Source: an uncultured Bacteroidales bacterium (GTDB lineage Bacteria > Bacteroidota > Bacteroidia > Bacteroidales > UBA932). Taken from it: a DNA stretch of 32,229 nt. Both the position numbers and the translations under genes were made by a program. Below are positions 15,607 to 23,934 of this stretch, piece by piece. The stretch's first letter is position 1; every line of letters starts with the position of its first letter. The notes beneath the pieces are model-generated. The model was not told the origin of the DNA. It saw nothing but the letters and a program-made list of their open reading frames with translations, and ran no database searches. The stretch covers positions 1 through 32,229 of the forward strand of contig CAMWUW010000019.1 in assembly GCA_947177525.1 (NCBI GenBank), in the 5' to 3' direction.

Positions 15607-15909
15607 AATTGCACCATTATTGGCAAAACGCTTGCCGCACTTATGCCGGACGTTATATAGTGACAAAAAGGTGCCGTGTCGATTGACTTGGCACCTTTCC
15701 GCATGTATACGTAAGCCACTTGTGCTCTCATAAACTGAGGTAAATCATTCTTTTCGGTGGTCTTTCCAAGAAGATGCCGGCACATTGCCCCCATTGATGC
15801 ACTTGTTGCAGTGGGCAAATATCTCCCGGGATGTCCAGGCCGTATGGGCATGGCGCAATAACAGGAAGTTCCTGCAGGATGAGAGAATTTGCACCCTTTA
15901 TTTCTGACT
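15607..15909. other. Intergenic stretch with one terminator
   Basis: Between the nitroreductase and the Gre factor I see only the hairpin at 15667-15698. Open frames here have no family resemblance. Confidence 0.4.
15667..15698. terminator. Hairpin terminator between convergent genes
   Basis: AAAGGTGCC (15667-15675) and GGCACCTTT (15690-15698) pair perfectly over 9 bp with a 14-base loop. On the minus strand the stem runs into a T tract (TTTTTG), so it best serves the Gre-factor transcript, though it could also stop the nitroreductase transcript 60 bases past its stop codon. Confidence 0.65.
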
Positions 15910-16380
15910 TTATGCCGGAGGAATGATGCTTTCGATTCTTATCTTGAACGCCCCTGCTGGTGCACTGACCTCAACAACTTCTCCGGTTTTTCTGCCCATA
16001 AGTGCAGCTCCTAAAGGTGAATTGCATGATATTTTTCCCTCTTCGAGATTCATTTCATGATGACTTACAACGGTATATTTCATCCGGCTGCCGTTCCCTA
16101 AATGTGTAAACTCCACGGTAGTCAGAAGAGAGACACAATCTTTCGGCAAGGCAGCAGTGTCGATGACTCTCGAATAGTGCAAGACTTTCTGCAGGAATCT
16201 GATTCTGCTGATGGCTCTGGCCTGAGCCCCTCTCGCCGCTTTGTATTCAGCATTCTCGCTCAAGTCACCCTGTGCACGGGCTTCAGAGAGTTCATCACGG
16301 ATCCGTGGGTATTCCACATCGGTCATATAGTTGAGCTCCGCAACAATCTCATCATAACGCTCTTTTGAAAGATATTCCAT
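15910..16380 (-). CDS. GreA/GreB transcript-cleavage factor
   Basis: A 156-residue Gre factor that enters the RNA polymerase secondary channel and triggers cleavage of backtracked RNA. The N-terminal coiled coil carries the tip motif GDLSENAEYKAARGAQ with the acidic catalytic residues. The C-terminal FKBP-like domain has KISCNSPLGAALMGRKTGEVVEV. The ATG at 16380 is chosen because it lies 19 bases after a near-consensus -7 element and gives the family's usual start; 16410 is an in-frame alternative. It resembles GreA by length, but the sequence between the domains is divergent, so the gene symbol is left open. Confidence 0.88.
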   Translation of the reverse strand: MEYLSKERYDEIVAELNYMTDVEYPRIRDELSEARAQGDLSENAEYKAARGAQARAISRIRFLQKVLHYSRVIDTAALPKDCVSLLTTVEFTHLGNGSRMKYTVVSHHEMNLEEGKISCNSPLGAALMGRKTGEVVEVSAPAGAFKIRIESIIPPA

Positions 16381-16398
16381 CAGCTGACAGTTTTCATA

Positions 16399-16406
16399 TA
16401 AAGTTA
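16399..16406 (-). promoter_or_regulatory. Probable -7 element of the Gre-factor gene
   Basis: On the minus strand TAACTTTA, one mismatch from TAnnTTTG, 18 bases before the chosen start codon. Confidence 0.4.
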
Positions 16407-16596
16407 GCACTATTTTTCACTTGCAGAACATTAATTTCTCCTCATCCGTTCCGAATCACATCATATATAGAGCCGTTTTCAGGCAGCCCAAATATACCAA
16501 GCCACAGGTCACATACACATGGCGGTTTCCACCTTTAATGATACCTAAAATGTTCTTTTCGCTCCTGTTATACGTACGGGCTTTCAAATAATCCGG

Positions 16597-17115
16597 TTAC
16601 CATGTATAAGTAATCGGGACAGTGATGATGTCTTCACCGGCCGGAAGCGAAAACTTTGACGAGGCACCCTTTACCAGCTCATTCAATTCCTCTTTAGTCA
16701 TCAGCGACGTGTCGTTGTTCCATATGACATTATAGACGAGGTTACCGACCGCATATTCTTCGCCTTTATATTTGACAGTATCGTTTGTGAGCATATATAT
16801 GTCACATTCCCCTTCTCCTGACAGTCGCCTGAATGTTACATATCTGGTCTTACCAGTTATTTTGTCTTTCCCGACGGAAGACGGCAAGAAAAAGCCAATA
16901 TAGCAGCATAAAACCGTATCACGCGTTATAACAATTGGCTTCCCCTGCTCTTCCCCCCATTTATATCGCGAAGATATTGTGGCATCGTAGACACATTCAC
17001 AGGAGCTGTCTCCAGGAGATATCTGCATATAGAACCTTCTTCCATCAGCGCAGGTCATTCCGCATGAAACGAATACAAAAGACGCAAATAACGATACGAT
17101 GATAATATTTCTCAT
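16597..17115 (-). CDS. Putative lipoprotein, unknown function
   Basis: A 172-residue protein with a lipoprotein signal: positively charged MRN, a hydrophobic run and a lipobox-like FVSC with the acylated cysteine at 18. The mature part is beta-rich with several cysteine pairs (Cys22, CEC, CC) and no recognised domain. It is probably tethered to the periplasmic or outer-membrane face. It stands alone between the Gre factor and the sugar kinase, with no clear promoter element. Confidence 0.7.
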   Translation of the reverse strand: MRNIIIVSLFASFVFVSCGMTCADGRRFYMQISPGDSSCECVYDATISSRYKWGEEQGKPIVITRDTVLCCYIGFFLPSSVGKDKITGKTRYVTFRRLSGEGECDIYMLTNDTVKYKGEEYAVGNLVYNVIWNNDTSLMTKEELNELVKGASSKFSLPAGEDIITVPITYTW

Positions 17116-17246
17116 AATATATTTATTTTCTTGTCACTTTATACCTAAGTCCGTAATTTGATGTTTCCTTATGCCAATAGGCATTATACGGATTTACTGT
17201 ATTATGTCCAGTCAAAACCCCATTGTCTGCAATCAAATATACAATG

Positions 17247-18161
17247 TCACTCCAGCAGGCTCTGGGGAACCGGAGGCATGGCGCCGTCGCAGGAGCATAC
17301 GAATGCGGAAATCATTACGGCTTTCCTATGGGCGTCCTTGACACCGGAGCCTTTCAGGAGGCTTGCCACGAAGGAGCCTGTGAATGAGTCCCCGGCCCCT
17401 ACGGTGTCTGCCACTGTAACTTTAGGAGTCGGCTGGAAAGAAGTGCTTCCGTCCCGGCAGAACACATACGAGCCGTTCACACCGCATGTGAGGATAATCA
17501 TCTGCAGGTCATACATTTCAATGATTCTGCGGCACTGTACTTCGAAGTCTGCGGGCTGGAGAGGAGTTCCGTCCGGGTTTGCCTGTATATGGCCCAGTTC
17601 CAGCATGCCGGCAAGCGTGCATATTTCTTCGTCATTCAGTTTCAGGATATTGCATCGCCTCAGCGATTCCTCGATGACTTCCTTAGAGTACCAGTTCTGG
17701 CGCAGATTGATGTCAAACACCTTCAGTATCCCATCCTGCGACATTGTATCCAGGAACCTGTATATGGTGTTCCGGCTGACCTCGCTGCGCTGTGCAAGCG
17801 AGCCGAAGCATACGCCCTTGGCATTCTTCGCAATCTCCTCTATCTCCGGAGTCCACGGAATATTGTCGTATGCGACTCCAGGGCATATGTCATACTGAGG
17901 TATTCCGTTGCCGGAAAGTGACACCTGGACTGTCCCTGTAGGGTAATCCACCTCCTCCAGATGGAATTTCAGCCCTCTCGCTTCAAGCTCTTCCCTGATG
18001 AGCCGTCCGTCCGCATCCCTTCCGACAGCTGATACTGCCATTCCTTCAAGCCCGAAGTTGCTCATATAATATGCGAAGTTTGCAGGCGCACCTCCCAGTT
18101 TATTTCCGTCCGGAAGACAATCGAAAAGTATTTCTCCCAATCCTACGATATAGTTTGCCAT
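17247..18161 (-). CDS. PfkB-family carbohydrate kinase (fructokinase-like)
   Basis: A 304-residue sugar kinase. It starts with VGLGEILFDCLP, has the first PfkB signature region GGAPANFAYYMSNFG with AVSAVGRDADG, and the second signature VADTVGAGDSFTGSF with the catalytic Asp258 in the anion hole GAGD. The FDINLRQNWYS and LKLNDEE segments fit fructokinase-like members. It would phosphorylate a sugar such as fructose with ATP in the cytoplasm; the substrate is inferred from resemblance only. No transporter or glycosidase adjoins it. Confidence 0.9.
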   Translation of the reverse strand: MANYIVGLGEILFDCLPDGNKLGGAPANFAYYMSNFGLEGMAVSAVGRDADGRLIREELEARGLKFHLEEVDYPTGTVQVSLSGNGIPQYDICPGVAYDNIPWTPEIEEIAKNAKGVCFGSLAQRSEVSRNTIYRFLDTMSQDGILKVFDINLRQNWYSKEVIEESLRRCNILKLNDEEICTLAGMLELGHIQANPDGTPLQPADFEVQCRRIIEMYDLQMIILTCGVNGSYVFCRDGSTSFQPTPKVTVADTVGAGDSFTGSFVASLLKGSGVKDAHRKAVMISAFVCSCDGAMPPVPQSLLE

Positions 18162-18399
18162 AATTCTTTTGTTGTTAATTCAGTTCCATTTTGCCCAAAG
18201 TCGGCCTAAACGTAAATCTGCCACACAAAATTCGGCTAATTTTCTTTAATTCCTATGGATTCCGCCAAAATTTCTTCAGCCCCCCAAAAAAAAGAAGCAC
18301 CTTTTTAAGAACGGCTATTTCCGGATGTGAAGCTATAGACTTAATTAAAGCTTGGAGGGTGACTTTTGCCTATAGCAGGAGATTATTGAGAAAATATGC

Positions 18400-18407
18400 T
18401 ATTTTTG
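18400..18407 (+). promoter_or_regulatory. -7 promoter element for the GNAT gene
   Basis: TATTTTTG matches TAnnTTTG, 25 bases before the ATG at 18433. It supports that start over later in-frame codons. Confidence 0.5.
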
Positions 18408-18432
18408 CATCCGGCATAAATCAGAAACGCCT

Positions 18433-19080
18433 ATGGACAAAGCTACAGTCAGCGACTACAACACGCATTGGGGAATTGCAGACAGCCATCCTTTAGTCGA
18501 TGTACCCGAAGGTTCACAGGTGGCAGGACACGATAAACACAGCGGTTTCCCTGCCAGCAAAATACATATAACAGCAGAATGTCCCATATTCAGACAGGCA
18601 GTGCCGGAAGACATCCATATAATCTCAGGAATATTGAGAGCTGCGGCCGAAAGGATGATGGCACAGGGAAAGAAGCAATGGGACGAAAAATACCCGACAG
18701 AAACACACGTGGCATCTGACATAAAACGCGGAGAGGGGCACGTCCTGACATCGGAAGGAAAGATCATAGCATACGGCGCCGTAGTCACTGACGGTGAGCC
18801 GGCGTACGAAAACATATCCGGCAAATGGCTTTCCGACAGACAGTATGTAGTGGTGCACCGCATGGCTGTCTCAATGGAGCATGAGTGCAAGGGAGTGGGC
18901 CGGACGTTTCTGGAACATGTTGAACAATATGCACGTTCACGCGGCACATACAGTTTCAGAGTTGACACGAACTTTGACAATTTCGCCATGCTCAGACTGT
19001 TGGAAAAGTCAGGATTCACATATTGCGGTGAAATCAGCTACAACGGCAGCCCGCGCAAAGCTTTCGAGAAGCTATTATGA
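18433..19080 (+). CDS. GNAT-family N-acetyltransferase
   Basis: A 215-residue protein whose GNAT domain begins near residue 49 (CPIFRQAVPEDIHIISGIL). The core VVHRMAVSMEHECKGVGRTFLEHVEQYARSRG holds the xxGxG acetyl-CoA loop, and VDTNFDNFAMLRLLEKSGFTYCGEI is the usual C-terminal half. About 48 residues precede the domain and match nothing I know; the promoter at 18400-18407 suggests they are translated. The acceptor is unknown. Confidence 0.85.
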   Translation: MDKATVSDYNTHWGIADSHPLVDVPEGSQVAGHDKHSGFPASKIHITAECPIFRQAVPEDIHIISGILRAAAERMMAQGKKQWDEKYPTETHVASDIKRGEGHVLTSEGKIIAYGAVVTDGEPAYENISGKWLSDRQYVVVHRMAVSMEHECKGVGRTFLEHVEQYARSRGTYSFRVDTNFDNFAMLRLLEKSGFTYCGEISYNGSPRKAFEKLL

Positions 19081-19140
19081 GGCACCATAGCATCTGATTC
19101 TTTTGCAGCTTGTCACAGATTTTTAAGGTTGAGGATTAGA

Positions 19141-19455
19141 ATGCGACTTGCCTTCGAAGATGACGGAGGGAAAACACCGGCTCTTGAAATCGTGGTGGAT
19201 ATACCGTATCAGCAGGACAAATACTGGGTTATCGTTGAAGATTACAAAATATTCAGACGCACTCTGTACAATGTGGAAATGTTCCGGATTCCGGAAGCAG
19301 CATACGAATACCTCAACCCGCGTATGAACGAGTCGCTGCTCGCGGCCGGACTCATCCCCCCCTTCATCAGCAACGGAAACGTATCTGGCGGTTACGGAAT
19401 GGCCGCGTGTCTGGGATTCACCTCTTCAGGATGGATCGGCAGTCCTACACAATGA
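19141..19455 (+). CDS. Hypothetical protein, 104 residues
   Basis: No family recognised. The predicted protein has alternating hydrophobic strands (TPALEIVVDIPYQQDKYWVIVEDYKIF) and a Gly/Ser-rich C-terminus. The ATG at 19141 is preferred to a TTG at 19129. It follows the GNAT gene by 60 bases on the same strand and faces the sigma-factor gene, whose stop is 28 bases away. It is probably real given codon content like its neighbours, but this is uncertain. Confidence 0.5.
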   Translation: MRLAFEDDGGKTPALEIVVDIPYQQDKYWVIVEDYKIFRRTLYNVEMFRIPEAAYEYLNPRMNESLLAAGLIPPFISNGNVSGGYGMAACLGFTSSGWIGSPTQ

Positions 19456-19482
19456 AGATGGGGATGCAGGAAATGCATTAGG

Positions 19483-20028
19483 CTAAAGCAGTCCAAGAAT
19501 GTCATCATACACATCCTCCAGCCTTTTGCGGAGATGCCTGACGGCATAATGCTTCCTTGACAGGAGGGTATTGACCGGAACTCCGGTCTGCTGAGAGAGT
19601 TCTTTGAACGGGATTCCTTCAAGTTCTGTCTTCTCAAAAACAAGCCTCTGTTCCTCAGGGAGTTCGTTCAATGCAGCAGAAAGTTCCCTCCAAACGAGAG
19701 AGCGTATCAGTTCCGTTTCTGCAGAAGCGTCTTCGTCCACAAGGAGACACGACATTTCCTCCAGAAACTCATCATCCTCAGCCTGAAACCATGCCATCGG
19801 CATACGCTCCTCATGCCTCTTGCGACTTACGTCCGTTATGCGGTTGCCCGCCGTCCTGAACAGCCATGAGCCGACATTTTCAATCAGAGAAATGTCATCC
19901 TGCATAAACAGCCGCATGAAGACGTCCTGCATGATATCTGCCGCATCAGCCTCACTGCCTACCCTCTTGCGGATAAAGGCGATCAGACGCGTCCGGTTTT
20001 CTGCAAAGATCTCCGAAAAGCTTTTCAT
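19483..20028 (-). CDS. ECF (sigma-70 family) RNA polymerase sigma factor
   Basis: A 181-residue extracytoplasmic-function sigma factor with the two expected domains. Region 2 is AFIRKRVGSEADAADIMQDVFMRLF and SWLFRTAGNRITDVSRKR. Region 4 is LNELPEEQRLVFEKTELEGIPFKELSQQTGVPVNTLLSRKHYAVRHLRKRL. The linker is acidic (AEDDEFLEEM). Its start codon overlaps the stop of the upstream membrane-protein gene by 4 bases, so the two are translationally coupled, suggesting the membrane protein controls it. Target promoters are unknown. Confidence 0.92.
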   Translation of the reverse strand: MKSFSEIFAENRTRLIAFIRKRVGSEADAADIMQDVFMRLFMQDDISLIENVGSWLFRTAGNRITDVSRKRHEERMPMAWFQAEDDEFLEEMSCLLVDEDASAETELIRSLVWRELSAALNELPEEQRLVFEKTELEGIPFKELSQQTGVPVNTLLSRKHYAVRHLRKRLEDVYDDILGLL

Positions 20029-20480
20029 TGCTCATATCCCATTTCACCATATCCGTATCTGCACTTCCCTGGAACATCGTTTCCGTCTGTGTCTCCTTTG
20101 GCTCCGTCATCTCCTGAAGACATATTTCCATCCGGACCATTCTTGAATCCGTTCTCCCCTGCCGCATTCCAAAACTTCCGCATGAATTCACGTTTCATTT
20201 CAGGCGACATCTCATGCCAGTGCTTCCCTCCGCGATGTCCGCCACGGTGCCCAGGCCTTCCATGATGCGGGAACAGCCTTCCTGTCAGCAGACGACAAAG
20301 CACAAGCATGCCGGCAGCCTTCCAGAAATCAATCTCAGCAAACCCGGCCACATCAGGCATCAGCCAATTCCATATCACCATCACAAGCGCCACAGCCGCA
20401 GCAAACATGGCTATTCCGCCTGCAATGCCCGCAAGCATCTTCCACAATGTACAGTTCTTTTTCTTACACATCTTTTTCAT
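20025..20480 (-). CDS. Small membrane protein coupled to ECF sigma factor (possible anti-sigma)
   Basis: A 151-residue protein. A basic, cysteine-bearing N-terminus (MKKMCKKKNC) precedes a transmembrane helix at about 14-36, then the motif WNWLMP. A second hydrophobic helix (FWKAAGMLVLCRLL) is followed by a His/Gly/Arg-rich stretch (HHGRPGHRGGHRGGKHWH), then SPEMKREFMRKFW and an acidic tail. Similar proteins next to ECF sigma genes are familiar in Bacteroidales and other phyla. The histidine-rich stretch could bind metal, and a membrane anti-sigma or sensor role is inferred from the 4-base overlap with the sigma gene. The start at 20480 is chosen over 20579, which would add an unlikely polar leader. 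Confidence 0.75.
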   Translation of the reverse strand: MKKMCKKKNCTLWKMLAGIAGGIAMFAAAVALVMVIWNWLMPDVAGFAEIDFWKAAGMLVLCRLLTGRLFPHHGRPGHRGGHRGGKHWHEMSPEMKREFMRKFWNAAGENGFKNGPDGNMSSGDDGAKGDTDGNDVPGKCRYGYGEMGYEQ

Positions 20481-20602
20481 GATATAAATATTTGAAAATA
20501 ATTTATTTTCCGCCCTGAGCCTAATCACTCCCCACATATAAAGACGAATACAAACGGAAAATATTTTACGCGAAGACACAAATTCACTGACCGGTTAAGC
20601 AA

Positions 20603-20627
20603 AATTTGCCGAACCAGGGAGCAAATT
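20603..20627. repeat. Inverted repeat upstream of the sigma-factor operon
   Basis: AATTTGC (20603-20609) and GCAAATT (20621-20627) form a perfect 7-bp dyad with an 11-base spacer. It lies about 120 bases upstream of the membrane-protein start and 29 bases past the end of the YdeI-like gene. It may be an operator for the sigma-factor pair or a weak terminator for the YdeI-like gene. Confidence 0.35.
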
Positions 20628-20655
20628 CCGTCCAGAAAAGATGGACTGTTTTCCG

Positions 20656-21234
20656 TCAGTAATCCAGAAGCCTGCCGTAGTCATGCCACTCGCCTATCAT
20701 CTCACCTTTTTCACTGGCCTTTATCAATTTGAGCAGCCTGCTTCTGAAAAGTTCGGGACAAGCCCTGACTCTTTGGATATTGTCAATCCTTACTCTCTGA
20801 TACAAAGGATGGAATGAGATGAAATTCGACCATGCTGCCTTATTGGCCTTAAGTTCGCAAAGGATATCAGGATGGATTTCAAAGTCTGTGGAAAGATCCG
20901 GACATGCAGCTCTGCCCTTTTCTGTCATCAGCCCAAGTGCCTCGAGCCTGCGGCATCTCTCTTTGTTCAGTTCAGTCCAACTGCTACGTGGAGCACGCGG
21001 ACTGAAACGTTGCACAACCACGCCGTCCACTTTCTTGACTGTTGAATCAATCCAGCCGAAGCACAGGGCCTCCTCCACAGCATCAAGATACCATAATGCA
21101 TCGTCAGGCGGGGTCTTTCCACGCTTCACGGCTATCCAGCATTCCTTTTTCGAGGCATGGTTGACAATCAGCCATCGACGGAAGTCGGCACGGTCTGTAA
21201 AGCACAATAAATCACTATCCTTCAACACTTTCAT
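20656..21234 (-). CDS. YdeI/OmpD-associated family protein
   Basis: A 192-residue protein of the YdeI-like family. Typical blocks are FRRWLIVNHASKKECWIAVKRG, YLDAVEEALCFGWIDSTVKKVDG, QRFSPRAPRSSWTELNKERCRRLEALGLMTEKGRAA and a C-terminal segment with ANKAAWSNFISFHPLYQRVRIDNI. Members have been linked to stress or antimicrobial-peptide tolerance, but the biochemical function is not known. The ATG at 21234 follows the end of the Dabb gene by 4 bases, so they form one transcript. Confidence 0.85.
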   Translation of the reverse strand: MKVLKDSDLLCFTDRADFRRWLIVNHASKKECWIAVKRGKTPPDDALWYLDAVEEALCFGWIDSTVKKVDGVVVQRFSPRAPRSSWTELNKERCRRLEALGLMTEKGRAACPDLSTDFEIHPDILCELKANKAAWSNFISFHPLYQRVRIDNIQRVRACPELFRSRLLKLIKASEKGEMIGEWHDYGRLLDY

Positions 21235-21238
21235 ACAC

Positions 21239-21430
21239 CTATATCTCAAAATCACATGCAACCCTGGACTCCCTCACCTTTTTGCTGTATGCAGAAATTT
21301 CCTTATGGGCAGGATGCACCTTATATGCGGCCAGGTCCTCCGAATGCTCCTTCATCCATTCCGCATTCTCAGCAGCCGTCCTTCCTTCTGCCTCAGGCTT
21401 CAATTTCCACATTACAATATGTCTTATCAT
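21239..21430 (-). CDS. Dabb (stress-responsive A/B barrel) protein with internal deletion
   Basis: A 63-residue frame with a typical Dabb start (MIRHIVMWKLKPEAEGRTAA, then ENAEWMKEHSED) and a typical Dabb end (LAAYKVHPAHKEISAY, then KKVRESRVACDFEI). Normal proteins are about 97-100 residues. Roughly 35 residues that form the central strands are missing after residue 32, without loss of frame. A full alpha+beta barrel cannot form from this. It may be a pseudogene or a minimal dimerising variant. It is the first gene of a two-gene unit with the YdeI-like gene. Confidence 0.75.
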   Translation of the reverse strand: MIRHIVMWKLKPEAEGRTAAENAEWMKEHSEDLAAYKVHPAHKEISAYSKKVRESRVACDFEI

Positions 21431-21634
21431 ATTCAGATTATTTAAATTATGTAATTTACCACTGCTGCATTTCCCCTACGGTCTCCATCAGAGTAGTATG
21501 CAGCCTTCGGATTAACACCGGCAATCAGCACAAAAATAGCTATAAATACAAGATTGCCCAAACCTGCCGCATGATTCCACAGGCGGATCTCCAGACTTTC
21601 ATCAACGTCACAGCCACAAGTGAAACAAATTTAC

Positions 21635-21642
21635 TACTTTTG
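21635..21642 (+). promoter_or_regulatory. -7 promoter element for yaaA
   Basis: TACTTTTG matches TAnnTTTG. A transcript from about 21649 would have a 70-base leader. I see no peroxide-regulator site I can name. Confidence 0.5.
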
Positions 21643-21719
21643 TTTTCTGTATCCAGGAACGGCTTACAGTCTTCCTGCCGGATATGCCGATAGACAGATG
21701 CCCATAAACTATAAACATC

Positions 21720-22490
21720 ATGATTACATTCATTTCTTGTGCGAAGACGATGGCCATGGAAAGCCATGCGGGAGTGCCGTCTTTTGCAGAGCCGCAATAT
21801 ATCCGTCATGCAGAGAAAATCGCAGAGAAACTCGCGGCCATGTCTGCGGAAGACCTTATGGACACGCTTAAGGTAAGCCCCAGGATTGCCGAGGAAAACA
21901 GGGCAAGATATACCGGCATTGTACATGGGGAGGCAGAGCTGATGCCTGCCCTTTCCGCATATACAGGAATAGTGTTCAAGCATATACATCCAGAGGACTT
22001 TTCAACGGAAGACTGGGAATATGCAAACAGGCATCTGCGCATAACATCCTTCCTGTACGGGCTTGTAAAGCCCCTGGACATGATAAGTCCGTACCGCCTT
22101 GAAGGCAATGTGACACTCTGGAACGGGGCCTCAGGCTCGGTTTTCAGATATTGGCAGCCGGTCCTCACAGATAATTTCATCCGTGAAATCAAGGCAGATG
22201 GCGGCATTCTTATGAATCTTGCCAGCGGAGAGATGAAAAAGCTCTTCAACTGGAAAAAAGTAGAATCCGAAGTGAAAGTCATACAGCCGGAGTTTCTGAT
22301 GCGCGGCAATGACGGCAAGGCCAAGACCGTGACAATATATGCCAAGATGTGCAGAGGAGAGATGACCCGCAAGATCATCCTCGACCGCATAGACAACCCC
22401 GAAGAACTGAAGGATTTCCGTCATGACGGCTTCACATTCTGCCCTGAGCTGAGTTCAGACACAAAATATGTCTTCATCAAGGAGATGTGA
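21720..22490 (+). CDS. yaaA: Peroxide stress protein YaaA
   Basis: A 256-residue member of the YaaA/DUF328 family, which in E. coli lowers free iron and protects DNA and proteins during hydrogen peroxide stress. Signatures are MITFISCAKTM, LMDTLKVSPRIAEENRARY, HLRITSFLYGLVKPLDMISPYRLEG, VTLWNGASGSVFRYWQPVL and LMNLASGEMKKLF, with a C-terminal TVTIYAKMCRGEMTRKII and FRHDGFTF. Length is normal. It is a single gene behind its own promoter; the next gene also has its own promoters. Confidence 0.95.
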   Translation: MITFISCAKTMAMESHAGVPSFAEPQYIRHAEKIAEKLAAMSAEDLMDTLKVSPRIAEENRARYTGIVHGEAELMPALSAYTGIVFKHIHPEDFSTEDWEYANRHLRITSFLYGLVKPLDMISPYRLEGNVTLWNGASGSVFRYWQPVLTDNFIREIKADGGILMNLASGEMKKLFNWKKVESEVKVIQPEFLMRGNDGKAKTVTIYAKMCRGEMTRKIILDRIDNPEELKDFRHDGFTFCPELSSDTKYVFIKEM

Positions 22491-22678
22491 CACCATTGGC
22501 ATAATCCGCAATCCTTCGAAACCTGAACCCGCACAGCGTAAATTACTGATTATCAGGAAGCTGTTGATTCACAGCAGATTGCATACCACAAAAAGTTCTT
22601 ATTGCAGTCCAAGCCGCCCCGTCTTTGTTCACGAATATGCATTTCCGCGAAAACACCCTTACAGATTTGTTATTTTAT

Positions 22679-22712
22679 GATAACTTTGCAGAAAAGATAA
22701 CTTTGCAGAAAA
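22679..22712 (+). promoter_or_regulatory. Tandemly duplicated promoter (two identical 17-bp units)
   Basis: GATAACTTTGCAGAAAA occurs twice without a gap (22679-22695 and 22696-22712). Each copy contains the -7 element TAACTTTG (22681-22688 and 22698-22705). Either could direct transcription of the porin-like gene starting at 22724. Starting near the second element gives a very short leader. Confidence 0.65.
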
Positions 22713-22723
22713 ACCGAGCTTCT

Positions 22724-23713
22724 ATGAAAAAAGCATGCATCCTTTTGAGTTTTGCCATTCTGATGATTCCGTCCGGACTTGCGGCAAAGGCGGTCGACAG
22801 TCTTTATTTTGATGCCAGAGGTTCTTTTAACCAGGAAATCCTGAACGGGAAATATACTCCCCGGTTCATGGCTGACCACCTGAACTTCAATATCTACGGA
22901 CATATCAGCGACAACATCACCTACCGTGTCAGGCAGCGGCTTCATGTCTGGGGCAATGCAGAGAACCCGTTCAAGGCCACGGACTGGCTGTGCGTCAACT
23001 GGCAGGCCACACCGAAACTTAAGCTGTATGCAGGAAAGACCGCCGCGCTCATCGGAGGATATGAATATGACTCCCCGGCCATAGATGTGTATTTCTACAG
23101 CCGCTTCTGCAGCGGACTTGACCAGAGCTATGTATTCGGCGTAAATATGGACTACCGTTTTCTGCCGGACCAGTCTGTCATAATCCAGATAGGCAACTCT
23201 CCCCTATCCAACGGATTCAAAAAAGAACTCGCCTACAACCTCGCCTGGGGCGGACAGTTCGCAAAATGGTGGAAGACTATCTGGAGCGTGAATTTCATAG
23301 AGGACAGATATGGCGGAATGATCAACTACCTTGCCCTGGGCAACCATTTCAAATTCGGTAATGTCGCCGTGGACATAGATTTATTCAACCGCGCCGGCAT
23401 TGGCCAGAACGATCCGTTTTTCACAGACTACAGCATAATAGGAAAAGTCATCTGGAGCATCCGTAACTGGAATTTATGTGCAAAATTCGGCTATGAGACC
23501 AACAAAGCGCACAATGTCAACTCATACGGGCAAGCATACGACAGAGTCATACTCCCAGGAACAGAGTCGGTATACGGAGGCTGCGGAGTCGAATTCTTCC
23601 CGTTGCACAATGACAGGCTCAGGCTGCATGCAATCTACTTCGCCGATACATTCAGCAATGTCCACAACATCCAGCTGGGAATGACATGGAGATTCCGGGT
23701 CATCAAAAATTGA
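22724..23713 (+). CDS. Porin-like outer-membrane beta-barrel protein
   Basis: A 329-residue protein with a cleavable signal peptide (MKKACILLSFAILMIPSG, cut near LAA-KA). The mature part has many short amphipathic strands with aromatic girdle residues (FNIYGHISDNITYRVRQRLHV, KLKLYAGKTAALIGGYEYD, IGKVIWSIRNWNLCAKFGYE) and ends in a typical barrel strand (QLGMTWRFRV). It resembles porin O/P, the phosphate-selective porin-like group of Bacteroidales. It would let small solutes cross the outer membrane; specificity is unknown. The start at 22724 follows the duplicated promoter; upstream in-frame codons would overlap the promoter and destroy the signal peptide position. Confidence 0.8.
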   Translation: MKKACILLSFAILMIPSGLAAKAVDSLYFDARGSFNQEILNGKYTPRFMADHLNFNIYGHISDNITYRVRQRLHVWGNAENPFKATDWLCVNWQATPKLKLYAGKTAALIGGYEYDSPAIDVYFYSRFCSGLDQSYVFGVNMDYRFLPDQSVIIQIGNSPLSNGFKKELAYNLAWGGQFAKWWKTIWSVNFIEDRYGGMINYLALGNHFKFGNVAVDIDLFNRAGIGQNDPFFTDYSIIGKVIWSIRNWNLCAKFGYETNKAHNVNSYGQAYDRVILPGTESVYGGCGVEFFPLHNDRLRLHAIYFADTFSNVHNIQLGMTWRFRVIKN

Positions 23714-23934
23714 ACTCATGTATCGGCATGAACGATTACAGGATATGGAATCATGTCATGCAGCTGATCAGAAGGCACGATTGCATAAATCGCCTGACAC
23801 CATAGCATCCCACAAAAAATCATAAGGCACACGTATAGGCACCACGATTATTCCGATTTAAAAATACCATTGCAAACATTTCCGTGCAATTCTCAATGAT
23901 GCGAAATTTGCAGCATCAAAAACAGAATAGCATT

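Noticed and set aside
15453..15851. A 132-residue minus-strand frame downstream of the Gre factor
   Set aside because: It overlaps the 3' end of the nitroreductase and crosses a perfect 9-bp terminator hairpin; no domain is recognisable.
22491..22678. Possible tRNA or attachment site after yaaA
   Set aside because: No cloverleaf, T-arm or integrase could be found.
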